Part shown: piece by piece, positions 45,971-58,412 of the stretch
How the letters are laid out: each line of letters opens with the position of its first letter
How positions within the stretch are numbered: position 1 is the stretch's first letter
Assembly: GCF_041260155.1 (NCBI RefSeq)
Contig: NC_091948.1
Span: 2,650,001 to 2,714,000, forward strand
DNA: 64,000 bases
From: Ptychodera flava
Taxonomy: Eukaryota; Hemichordata; Enteropneusta; Ptychoderidae
Direction of reading: 5' to 3'
Position numbers and translations under genes: made by a program
Notes under the pieces: generated by a model
Told to the model about the DNA's origin: nothing
Database searches by the model: none
The model's input: only the letters and a program-made list of their open reading frames with translations

Positions 45971-48900
45971 ATGATCCGGATATTAATATTCGTCGTTGCT
46001 TTGGTGTGTACTGCTATGGTTGTGATCGGCCACGGCCATGATCATGACCACGACCATCACCACCACCATGAACATGATCACTTTCATCATCATCATGATC
46101 ATCATGGCCACCATCATCATGATCATTATCATGATCATCATCATGACCACGATCACGATCACGATCATGATAGCGCAGGAGGTGGATGCAGCGGTTTCAG
46201 CAAATATTCAGCCGCATGTAACCAGCCAGTGCATACTGTAGAGACAGTCGAGGAGGAAATAATTGTCGAGGACACCCCACCCTCCACAGACCAACCAGAA
46301 CTTGAAGACGATCATGAAGGCGACTCCGAGCTGACCCGCGAGGAAATGTTTGCAAGGGGACACATGAAGCCCTTCGGAGCGCACCGCCCACCGGACGGCA
46401 TGGTGGACGAGTTTCCGTACATGATCGCACCGGAGGACTTTTACCAGCACTTTGTTTCGAAACACCGACCGGCTCTTTTCAAAGGCATGGCGAAACACTG
46501 GCCCGCCTACAAGCTATGGACTGATGAATACCTGCTGGAAAAATACGGTGACCTCCAGTTCAAGATGGAAACGAAGGACGACGACAAGAAAGTGTTTCTC
46601 CCGAATCGGAAACTTAAAAACTTCTTGAATGAGTACAAAACTGGCAACTTGTACTTGGTAGATGAAGTTGCCCCTGAGATGAGAGAGGAAGTGACGATGC
46701 CGCTGTGTTTGCGATGCGATGAAATCAGTACCAAGTTCTTTGTTTCGTACTTCTGGATGAGTAGCGGTGGTACAAACTCCTCCGTACACGAAGACACCGA
46801 TGAGAATCTTCTGTGTGTCATAAGAGGGTCAAAGAGGGTTCTTCTAATTTCACCTACCTACTCTAGAGATTTGTATGCTGATGATGGTGATACATTAGGT
46901 ATGTTGATGTGACAATTGTTTATATATGTATGTATATTGGCAAATATTATCCAAATACATCAATGAATACAACTTATGCATATTGTTGGGTCATACTATG
47001 TTTGACACTTGTGGGATGGGAATTAGATGTAAAATTTGTTCTCATGCCATTATTTAAGATCAAATAAGAACAAATTAGCTACGTGTATTTTCTTTGTTAA
47101 AGGGAAAGTTCACCAAGGCTGATTTTTACATATGTGGTGGCTTTGAGGCCGGTTATTCAGGAAAAAGCTTTTTTGTCGTTTATAACTAGTGCGATTTTTT
47201 ACAAAAACGGACAAAAATAGCGGCGTAAGTTGCAGATTGGGAGTGGGAAAAAAGTGCCAAGCTTGGTTCTTTCATCACGTGATATGGCAGGGACCATTTT
47301 CCTGTAGGTATGGCATTGTCATTCACTTTTACACCTGGCTATGCATATTAGCATAACTATTGTTTATGTTATGAAAATACACACAGTCTGGCATGAGTGG
47401 ACAATGACAAACCTGTCAGAAGATGGTACCTGCCATATCACCTGATGAAAGTGCCAAACTTGGCACTTTATTCCCATGATTCAAAATACATTGCCCCAAA
47501 CTGCAACTTCCGCCACTATTTTTGTCAATTTTTGTAAAATATTGCACAAGTTATGAAAAGCGAAAATGGCTTTTCTGCAATAAGCAACCCCAAAGCTAGC
47601 ACATATGAAAAAAATTGCCTTGGTGAACTTCCCCTTTAAACAGAATAATTTAAAATGTTCTGAACCATAATTAAGAAATGTCATAAAATTCCTTGTTAGG
47701 AATTAGTATCCCAATACTACCAAAGATACAGAAAGTTTTGTGATACACATATTAATTTGACGTTACATACCTTATAACATCAGTTGTCTATGAACTGCCA
47801 CTGTTCTTATTTCTATAGGCATGTCTCCTATACCAGCCGACGTAGTTGATCTAAATAAGTTTCCCAGAGTAATGAATGTGAGGTATATTGTTGCGGACAT
47901 GAAAGAAGGAGATATGTTGTATCTTCCTCAGATGTGGTGGCACCAGGTATGAAATTCCCTTAAATTCACTATTACAGAGGCTGGGCTACAATGTCACCCT
48001 GATCTGATACGGAATATCTACTCATAGCATTTAAACAGCATTATTTAAATTGCAGTGAAAATTTCTTGTCAAGTACAATCAAGATATGATCTTGGAGGTG
48101 AATGTTTATTGGACCTTCTCATAGCCAATCAGTTACAAGGCAACTTTAATCCTTGCCATAGAGTCATACTATACCCTGATGGTCTTGCCCTAAGACACCA
48201 AAAGTATAATTGCACTAGCAAATGGCGTTAGCTTGACCAGTTCTCAGAGCATAGCTTCACTCATCAAACCATGGAAGTAATTACCCCATTGTTCAAAATT
48301 AATTGTTGAGGAGTATGCGGCGGTATAGACAGAAGAGTAGATTGATGTTGTGTTGCTAAATGGATTGATATCATGTTGCTAATGGAAGGCCAAGGGAAAC
48401 TCTGAATGAATACACGTTCTATTGTTGTTATGAGCCAGTACATCACAAAGACAATGTTAATATAAACCATGCTGTGCAGATAATCTACATGATTCTATTC
48501 GGTAATTTCTCTGGCAGGTGAATTCAGGAGAAGGCAGGCAACAAGCAGTGGCAATGTGGTGGAAATCCAAGCCTTGGTGGAAAGGTTCAGACAACAAAGA
48601 GGCCACACCCAGAGATCCTGAACAAGCCAAAACAGGTAGTGAGTTGAATTGTAAGTCCTTACACGTAACAGTGCCGTCCATACTGAAAACAAAAAAACAA
48701 CTGAATTTGTAAAGTGGGATTTCAAAAAGAATCATTCTGTTGATTTTTGTGACCTTTTGTACACTATGGATGCACAGGGATATTGTTATTTGGTACGCCG
48801 GTAGAATAGTAGGCTAATTTGCATAATGGAAACAATTGACTTTTGTAGGGGGCCCTCTATAGCTTTGTGAAATCAACAGGACTACCTTGGATAATGTTGA

Positions 48901-50490
48901 TTTGAAAAAAATGTTTAGCATGGACATGATCAGTGTTGCCTTCCATTCACATACTTATGTATGAATAATTTTTCAATTTGTCTGGCACATAAAAAAGTTC
49001 TCATATTATTTTTTTCTGAACCAGATATCAGCAGTCCAGAGAGGAAATACTCATTTGCCAGTATAATGTCTTACTATGAGAGATGGATTCAGAATACAAG
49101 CCATCTTGTACCCAGACCAAAGTGCCAGTCACAGTCTAAGACAATGGCTGATTATCACTTTGAGTCTGACAATTACGAAACAGAAGCTAATGTCGGTCTG
49201 GCTGATGATGAGGTGAGAATATCACAATTCATTTTTGTACATAATCCCAGGGAAATTTGTGCAAAACTGGTGATGATTGTTTTAATTGTTCAAATTTGTT
49301 TGCAACTAATTAGTAGTTTGATACAAAAGTAATCGTAAGGTGTCAAATGGAGGTCATTCAAAAGAAGATAATCTGTTGACTGTCTGTCACTAATGAATTG
49401 ACGATGTTCCGCTGATTGCGAGATCTCGCGAGACTTTAATACATGCCCGTAGAAACAGGTTTCCAGCTTAGTAATACAAGTCAAACTTTGTATGGAACTA
49501 GAAAAAGTGCAGAACTGAGCAAAGATTGCAACTTCATATATTTTATGCAGTGTTTAACGTAATTAGCGACTTGTCCTGTTTTACGCAGTTTGTCCTGTGT
49601 TGCGAGAACACGTCCACTGCTAACCACATATTCTCGCGATATCTCGGAATGTCTCGCGCGTTTCGGAACATGGTCTATTCAGGTTGAACATGCCTCAAAG
49701 TAATGAGAAAACAAAATGAGTATCACATTCTGACCATAGAGGGCTCACCATTGACTCACCCTGCACAGGGTCCATTGAGCTGTAGAGCTTGAAAATATGT
49801 GCTACACTGCAATAATGTATATCTGTGAATATTTAGCATTATTAATGAGCAAAATTTCTTGAAAATAATTTCTCATGGCATTGTGTAACAGAGTCTTCTG
49901 AACAAGGACACGATTTCACAAAAGTATGTAAACAATGTACAGGTTACTGTTATGTCATTTGCTGTTATTTTCCATTGCATGATTCATCAGTAATGTATGT
50001 GACTTCAGACAGTTTTACTATATTTCTATTGATTTGCCATTCTTGTTGAGTTTACTTTAATACTTAGCTCTACCAGCGATCATTTGCTTTTGTCTTCCTG
50101 AAACCAAAAAACCCACAGTAAAAAAGTAAAACATATTTACGTTTCTTTTCAGTTTCAAAAAATCAAAGTGAAATGGAATGAAGAAAAGGCAGCAATATTT
50201 CAATTTTATCAGTTTCCTTGTCGGTTTAAGATTTGGTGATAAAATATGTTCAATAATTCTCATTTATAATCTAGGAGGAGCACATTGATCTGTACTGTGA
50301 CTTTGATGAAAAGAATCCTGACAATCCGTGCGATGTTTGCACGGAAGGCGATGAAGCGGAGTGTGTGCGACAGACGCTGGACTACTGTTCCAAGTACGAT
50401 GACAGAGGTTGCGTCATTATGCTTCCACAGTTGATAAACCGACTGAGTCGATCGGAGTATGAGGAACTCCTCCAGGATACGGAACAATGA
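45971..50490 (+). CDS. Secretory JmjC/cupin-8 dioxygenase with His-rich N-terminus
   Basis: Five coding exons: 45971-46898, 47819-47946, 48518-48635, 49025-49212 and 50275-50490. All are GT-AG, phases agree, giving 525 aa. I chose the second in-frame ATG because it opens a signal peptide (MIRILIFVVALVCTAMVVIG); an earlier ATG at 45,881 would bury it. Residues about 21-67 hold roughly 30 His, alternating with Asp, a likely metal-binding tract. The JmjC/cupin-8 fold follows from about residue 150 (FPYMIAPEDFYQHFVSKHRP). The iron facial triad is visible as HED (His273, Asp275) and His351 in LYLPQMWWHQV. The protein is thus predicted to be an Fe(II)/2-oxoglutarate hydroxylase in the ER or outside the cell. 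The substrate is unknown. The C-terminus (455-525) is acidic and Cys-rich (CDVC, ECVRQTLDYCSKYDDRGC) and ends without KDEL. Confidence 0.93.
47097..47639. mobile_element. Foldback MITE with TTAA ends in JmjC intron 1
   Basis: Begins TTAAAGGGAAAGTTCACCAA and ends with its complement, one mismatch in the first 18 bp. The inverted similarity runs on for about 200 bp per side, through AGTGCCAAGCTTGG and TTGGCACTTT. The length is 543 bp and there is no coding sequence. TTAA at both tips could be a piggyBac-type target duplication. It is transcribed within intron 1, where it would form a long RNA hairpin. Confidence 0.75.
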
Positions 50491-50664
50491 TCAGGTCACA
50501 ACTCACAAAGAATGATTTTGATAATGAGATGTAAATTTTCATGTATATTTCAAGGTCAGAGTACAACCGTCCTCATGTTGGCAATGCGATCTCGAAACTA
50601 TTTAATGTATTACTTTCTAATAGCATCATGGATGGAGCCAAATATAGATTTGTTCCTGGTTGTT

Positions 50665-50670
50665 AATAAA
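50665..50670 (+). terminator. Poly(A) signal of the JmjC gene
   Basis: The first AATAAA after the stop codon, 175 bp downstream, in an AT-rich context. It would give a short 3' untranslated region. Confidence 0.5.
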
Positions 50671-50679
50671 AACTATATT

Positions 50680-53600
50680 CAAATACCTTTTTGGAAGACA
50701 TGCACTCAAACCTTTTGAAGAGGATGTTTGTTTATTAAATTGAAAATCTGACATCTTCATGCATTTCAGTTATGTTAATGAACTCACGGTTACTGTAACC
50801 ATGGTAAAGTGTTGTGTCTTACTCTACAAATATGAGTGCCAACATTGTAATGCATTGTATGACATCTAATAGATTCATGAATTACACAAATTCTCGATCA
50901 TTGAAAATCTCATTCAGTTGCCAAATGTAAATGCCATAAAACATTAAACTGGTGAAGAATTGACTCACTAGAAACTAAGAAAATCTTTTATGTCAAAAAG
51001 TTGCTTTTTTGCTAAAAAGATTATTGAAAATGCTTGTGCTGACTTGATGTTTATTTAGTTTACAAGTCAAATCTTGCCATCCATCTGCGAATTATTTGGT
51101 CTCTAAATGTGGCATTTTATAGTTCAGTTGGCCAATCTCCTTATAATTGGCAAATGTAATGCAGGTCTTTATTTTGGTGCCCACTAACACTGGCACGGAC
51201 TGGCCTGCGGAGCGAAGTCAACTAAATTTATTCTTCTTAGGGGTCCCAGTTGATTGATTCATCTAGCTTACAAAGTAAAATCATAGTATGTATGTATCTT
51301 TGGGTTTTGTTTAACTTACACAAAAAAGTTTAATTAATTTTTTGACATCCTCCGTTATGCCTACATACACAATAATGAAAGATTTTTGTTATTGGTCCTT
51401 CAGAGGAAAGTTATGCATATTGTTAAATATAACCATCAACACTCTGGCAATCTCCGTATAGGCATTATATCAAAAGCTGTACAGGTCAGGTGATTATAGC
51501 CAATGGCTATTCAATTTGTGTATGACTGGAAAGCTTGAAGAAGTTATTAATAAATGATGGACTTCAATCATATAAGATGTAAGCTCACAGTTATTGTTCA
51601 TGGACTTGGACTGTTTTTATGGTGATACAAATATTTGGTATGATTCAGTCAGCTGTGTAATTGATTAAAAGATGTGTCCAGCAAAGATTGTGTACATTCA
51701 AGTGCACCTTTCCATTTCACTTGAAATCTGGATTATAATCACCATGATGAGACAAATTCAGGCAGATGTTTGTTTCCCACAAATAATCACTAAATCTATG
51801 ATATTTTTATAATTTTCACATCGGAGACTTGTTTCCCTCTCAAAGAGAGGTGAAAACAGCAAAGGTTAAAGACTAAGAAATGAACATATGATAAAGACCA
51901 AGCATACGTTTAATTGAAAACTTCACTGCACAGTTGGTGGGTGATCCAAATATCCAAAGGGAAACTTACATACACTGTCGCCTTCGTGCCTGTTCAGGGT
52001 GTCTTTACATGTATTTTTTGTACCTTCTTGCAAAGTTAACAAGGCAGCTAAAAAGTGTTGTTTTGTACGGAGAATTTGTGCATGAGCTAAAGACTTTTTC
52101 CAGAGTATGTGAATTGCCAGTCTTATGTCCAAGTTTAAGGTGTCAGTTTCAACTCTGCAGGAACCCAACTGACAGTGTATCTACCAGCTCTCAGATCTGT
52201 GTGAATGGAATTTACCGTCTGATAATGCTGTTACAGAATGTTTTAAGGACATGCAAACTGTTCCCAAGATGCTTTGCCAGCTCCCATTAAAAATCAGCAT
52301 ATCAACACAAAGCATTGCTCAAAATGAGGTACCATTTAATAGTGACAATAAGTACAGTCACAAGCACAACTGTGATTTTGGTTATCACAACAGAAAAACA
52401 TTAGTTTTGCTGTAGTTTCACAGATTTCATGTGTATACTGTATGTGTATACATATACATCCATACACTACATCTCATACACAAATATGCAGATACTTAAG
52501 CTGCAATTTTGATACATATTAGAATTCATTGATTTATGATGCAGGTAATTATAGAAACTGATCAAGGATTGAGTATGGGTCAAACATGAACTTTTCAAAT
52601 CAACAGTATATTTTCTGAGACCAGCAACTGATTAATAACAGTATATATAAAACTTTGGAATTTCTTGCTATCATGTGAAACTCAAGGATCATGTAGAATT
52701 TATTATATTCAGAAATCTGATCTGTTTTGAAGATTTTCAAGATATCTTTGCATTCATTTTTGGTTAATGATATTCATTGTTTAGTTCATAAGTAATCCTT
52801 TTCCCTTTCCTGAAATTTATTTTGATGTGTTGAATTTTTTTCTTAATTATGAGCATTTTCGTTACACACAAAAAACGTGTTTTGTAGAGACAATTCTGCA
52901 AGATTGGTAAAATTCTGTGGGCCAAAATTGGATGTCGTTTTGAATTTATCTCTGAATGTTTTTGCAAGGGCCTTAAAAGACAGAAAACATTGCTGGAGTT
53001 CTGGGATTGGGATTGAAAAAACAATTGAAGAAGGAGTCTGCAGAAATGTGAATAAAGTACCACACACCGCTTTGTGTTGTGATGCATTTGCAATAAAAAC
53101 ACCAACATATGCTGTTTTCTCTAAAAGTCTGTGTTTGTAATCTTTTAAAAAACACCAGCAGGAGTGCCTTAGGAGTCAAGTATTTCACCAAACTTCCTGA
53201 AGTGGATCAAATATTTCGGTTGTGCCAGTGACTGTACACCTGTATTTTTCACAAGTACGATTTCTGAAATGCTTTTTGTATGGTAGGTATTTTGAGACCA
53301 AAATTTTGAAACCTGATGTCATATAAAATAAATGAGTTTTGCAGATAGTGGTTCATTGACGCAAATATGTTCAAAATCAAACAAAATGAATCTATAAGCT
53401 TATATCATTGTAGTCAAAATATAATTTGTGGACCAAAAAGCCCTGGATCTGACAATAACAGAGGGCTTTGGCAACACAACTTTAGGACATATGATTTTTT
53501 TATCCTTTATATACTCCTGGTGTTATCCCAAAGGGCATAATGCATATGTCGGTAACCCCACCTCCAGTCGGAATTCTGTTCCACTGCACAGAAATCAATA

Positions 53601-53850
53601 AACAGTTACCAATGACCAAAGAATTTTACATGCATGCGTTTTTTTTTGTTCTATTTAGTTACATCTATCCAGGTTTACATTGAACACATCCATACACTGT
53701 TTGCTTCATGTTTTCTTTCAAACATCCCGCCCCCCACCGCACCATTGAAACACCCTACCAGAAGCCTTCATGAGTTTGATACAAAGTGTACAAGCACTGA
53801 ATATACTCTGTCACAATGCATCTTGAACGATTACTGCAGACAGAATATTA
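50680..53850. other. No gene recognised
   Basis: AT-rich sequence with only short frames on both strands (for example 51,923-52,290 and 52,764-53,140) that overlap each other and have no domain. I see no repeat array or RNA gene. Confidence 0.5.
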
Positions 53851-53852
53851 GT

Positions 53853-54123
53853 AAGGCCAAAGTAATTAAATTCTTTGTTTTGCGTCCCCACCCGCGTAGG
53901 TTTTTAAGGTTTTCATGAAAAAACACACACAATGTATTAGAATAGGGAATTTTAGGACATGACCGCTTAGCTTTTCAGAACTAAAATTTTGTTACAATTT
54001 TTTATTTGCTGCAATCAAATTATATTGTGTTAATTTTTGTGTGTGTGTTTTTCAGCCGCTTAGGTGCGTACCTTTTCCCATTTTGAGTGGACGCAAAACA
54101 AAGAATTTATTACTTTGGCCTAA
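53853..54123. mobile_element. MITE with about 45-bp inverted ends
   Basis: The left end AAGGCCAAAGTAATTAAATT continues into CTTTGTTTTGCGTCC. The right end (about 54,088-54,123) is its reverse complement with few changes. The element is about 270 bp and non-coding. The related sequence at 44.82 kb shows that the family is dispersed. Possible TA flanks suggest the mariner superfamily, but this is not certain. Confidence 0.65.
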
Positions 54124-57100
54124 GTTGCATATTTTGTTTAAATCGTTTCTCTTGTTTATTGTACAATGACAAAAGATTAATTGAGCACAATTAAAGCTTT
54201 GGCAATTTAAGGCACAAGTGTTTTCTTTATAGTACTATGTGCTGATCAAATCACCTTGACTGGAGCCCTCTGGTGACACACCAGAGAAAAGTGTGGGCAT
54301 GAAGTTTGTTTATTGAGTAGCTCGCAACCCCTGGATGGCTGTACTGTGTTGCCTTATCTTACAATAAATGTAGTGCAGCGTGGCTATAGCTACCAACATT
54401 TGTTATACAGGGAATCATAGGGTCTTACTCAAGCAAGACCATTGAGGGCGCACCAGTGTGTGGAAGATTACTTGAAGAAGAAGCCAAAAGTGTGGAGCAG
54501 AAAAAGCAGGAAGGATGTCATGGTGGCTTCGTTTCTTTTCTCTGCACATGAACAAGCTTATTGTAGAGCCACAGTCCCTCCACACATCAGTTTGGAAACG
54601 CCTGGGTCATTATTTTTACGGTGCGCCTTATAGTTTGATAGTATGTCTGTGTTTGTAATTGTAGGGCTTCATTTCGGTTTGAATACAATCCATCCCCCAC
54701 ACCAAAATAAACACCACATTTCATGTGATACCTGTCATAAAAGTTTATTTTCAGGCACAATTTAGACTTGGATCACGTATTGGAATGCGGGCGAGCTACC
54801 GTAGCCATCATTTTGTTTTACGGAAAACAAAACAACAAAACCAAATGTGCACGTTAAAACAACAGACGTTTCCCGACCGGTGTGTGAAGGGACTACATTC
54901 ATAAACCAAAAGATCTGGTCGCTAGAGGACGCCTCGCGTCCTCCATTCCGACTAAAGCCAAACAAATAAAAGGTTTGTTTCTGGTCATTGACATGTGGGC
55001 TAAAATGACGCGGCGACGCGATTTTTTTTTTCAATTTTTTTCAATTTTTAGTGGAATTTGATACATTTTCCCCTCTTTTCCTTAGGGGCAAGTGAAAGAC
55101 AGGAAAAAAAGTTGACACGCACTTTGAAGTGATGCAGGCAGTGACCAGAAACAAATCAATTTTTGGGGGGCCTAATGATCTTTTGCATCATCTTCCATAC
55201 AGTTATGTCACAAACGGTGAACAAAAAAGGACAGAAACACTCCGATTCATTTAGACATCCATGATTTTTAATATACTTGCACATACTCTTTACAGCCTTT
55301 ACACTTTTATACATTCATAAGAAGACAAACTGAAATTTTCAATGTACTCACGATGACAATAAATAAATCACTTTTTTGCAGAAAAAATTTCTTCGCAAAA
55401 AATTTGACAACACTACTGCATTTAGTTATGTGTACATCTTTAATACACTGGAGTCATTAAATTCTTGACAAACATTCCTGTTTTGTCATAACTTCATTAC
55501 ATTTCCTTATTGAAATCTCTAAAAGCAAAATATCACGATCAGAAAAATTAAGCTAAGAGTAGGTCAAGTTGAAATTTGCTACATTTGACATTGACAACAA
55601 CACATGAAGAAGAGTTTGTCCAGCAAAACAAAACTTGAACACGGCCACGGAAGTTGGGCGGATGTGCTGTGATTGGACCGATGAAAAAACTGGACTATGA
55701 CAACCCCCAACCCCCTGCTGTCATGACAACAAAAGCCGGTAGAATTTATAAGCAGGTGGTTCTGTTGCGAAGATGAAAGTGTAAATCTCTTGAAAAATGA
55801 GCACATCTGATCTTGCATACTTACAGATTGAGAAGAAAAATACAGACCTATTTTTGACAGAATATACGGCTCTACAGAACTGGTGGTAAAAATTCTAAGT
55901 ACTATGGCCTGCTTTGAAATTGGAATGAATACAATAAGACACTTGTGAGTTGGGTTCATTCTGCACCATGGGGGGCCCTGGGGAGGGGGAAGGGGAGGTG
56001 GTCATATATACTTACAACAGTATAATGCTTTCTCTGCTGAAAATACCATTACTGAGAGCCAGTGTATTTAGAAATAATAAATTCATCAGAATAACACTGA
56101 AAACCAGGAACGTTTCACCGATGACAAAATAAAACAGCTATATTGCATTTTGGCAGTCACTTCAGTTCTCTGGTTTTTTGTTGTGCACTATGAAAAAAAA
56201 AATCAGTAAATTTTCACTTCTGATTCAAAATCATCACCCAAAGAGTATGTCTAACATAGAATAGTGCTGCTCAGAGAGAATTAGTCACTTGTTTACACGC
56301 AGACAATGTTCAATGTGTGTTCTGAAAAACATAACATGATTTTATTGTGTGCACTCTTTACTGCGCAGAAAGCCTCTCTCAAAATGCTGTGAGGTTTCCT
56401 TGAAGGAAATCATGAAATTTGATAGTAAACAAGACATGAACAACTACAAAAAGGTTGTGTAGAAATGAAAATAAAACGTATAATTTTTTTATAAACTGTC
56501 CTGGAAAAAATGAAGAGAACATGCATACGACATTTCACGAGAGAGTCTTGAACTAGATAGAAAACACTGCTTTAGATATGTGCAGTCTACAATGCTGGCA
56601 ATGAGACGCTTGATGTCCACAGACTCTAGGAATGCTGAATATTGCATGACTTTGATAAATTTACATTGATACGGCAAATGCTAGAAGAAAACAAAGTCAG
56701 CCATGGTGTGAACAGAGGAACTTCTGTCAGCTGCTTTCTAATGTAATTCATTTCAATTGAAAAACTTTTACCCTTTACATGCCATGCCTATTTCCTCATT
56801 GGCCCAGCATGACAAAGCAATTGGAAACAAGACGGTTCAACTGAATGGCAGACATTGCAGGGTTCAGGGTGCTGCAGATTGATTCAATTCTCCTGGAATT
56901 CTGAACCATAGAACAGAGAACAGACTGTAATCCTACTTTTGTTGATTTGAGTGACAAATGAATCCAACAGAAAATGTCACAGGTCCTATCAGCTAAACCC
57001 CTTCACCACCATGGTTTTGCCCAAACCCATTGTTATCAATGGTCAGTGTGGACCTGTTTACGGGGAATTGGGGGTGAACAGGTTAAAGCCACTGAGGGCC

Positions 57101-58412
57101 ACCCCTGCTTGTTTCGCTCCCTAATCACTGGATACACAGGTGTCTGGTGACCTAACTTGCCAGACTTGGATATCAAAATTGAACTCACAATACAAGAAGT
57201 GCCTACATGATTTGCATAACGCCTGTAATGCCCACTTGCGATGAAAAAAGATCTCTGGTGTCCGTAAAATTTCACAAGCTAATATGCTTGATAACACAAG
57301 TGAATGGCACTTAACACAAATAAAGTTGGCTTTTGCACTACAGAACCAAAATGAGGCAGCACCATTTCACTCCTCATTCACAAATTCAGCATTACCAATA
57401 CAATGGGGCTAAACCATGTCTTGGTTGTGGAAGGGGTAATCGAGGTCACTGATACTGATAGATGAGATGACAGAGAAAGGTCAATGACTGAGTCAGACAT
57501 TGGAAGTGACATTGCACCAAATCAAAAGGCCAGTCAAAAAAAAACCCTGTCAGTTTCCAGGTGGACTCTCACATGAACACCTACAACAGGAGTGTGCTCA
57601 GACTTTGAAAACAATACTGAAAATGAAATCTTAACTATGGCACCAACTTTACTTCTATTTCTCTCTCGCTGAGACAAGGAAAGAAACTTCCATTTAAATA
57701 CTCCTGACAGTGGCAACACCATTTCACATCTGACAGGCAAGAAGAAACTGACAGTTTCTCAACTGAAATGCTTCTCTACCAACTGACAAAGAAAGCTTGA
57801 TTCAAGAACAAGCTGGACACCAACAGAGACATCACCACAAATGACATACATGAAGTTATTAACAACTATTTACATCTTCCATACAGATATTTCTCTAGCT
57901 CACTAAATACACAGGGTTGGGAAGCCACTTCATTTTTTTTCTGTGCTTTTTTTTTTATGGTTGATAACCATGAACACTTACTGGGGAGAGGGGTATTTCA
58001 TTTTCAGATCTAATGACTTTGAATTGGCGTTTGCAAAGCCATTATTGAGGTTGGACTGGGTGCTACAGAAGAAGCTGACCCATTTTGGTTTTCGTTTCTG
58101 AACATGAACAACAACAAGACGAGACACTGGAAAACCAGCCATACAGTCAACAAGAGTGTTGGTGAATACCATTCTGGTAAAGTCTTCACAACTAACAAAG
58201 TCATCTCCAAATTTCAGGTTGGGATCATTTTATAAGTTCCTTGTGTCTTTACATCCCCAATAAGCTCCACGGTCAATGGTTATAACTTTGTCCATAAATG
58301 CTAGAAAACGTTATTTCAATCAACAGAGATCATATTTGAATTTTTCTGTAGAAGCTAGGCCTTGTCTAACTCTACCTATAATATCTCTGAGGAAACTTTC
58401 AGACTACTCCAA
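54124..58412. other. No separate gene; may hold AP3B 3' untranslated sequence
   Basis: A 126-codon minus-strand frame at 55,579-55,959 and smaller ones have no recognised domain. Since AP3B ends at 58,413 on the minus strand, part of this stretch may be its 3' untranslated region. A minus-strand AATAAA lies near 54,740, which would be a very long one. I could not choose a poly(A) site. Confidence 0.4.

Noticed and set aside
45983-46168. Met/Ile/Val-rich antisense frame
   Set aside because: Antisense of the His/Asp codons of the JmjC gene.
55579-55959. 126-codon minus-strand frame
   Set aside because: Unrecognised, without splice partners. It lies downstream of AP3B on the same strand and could simply be 3' untranslated sequence.
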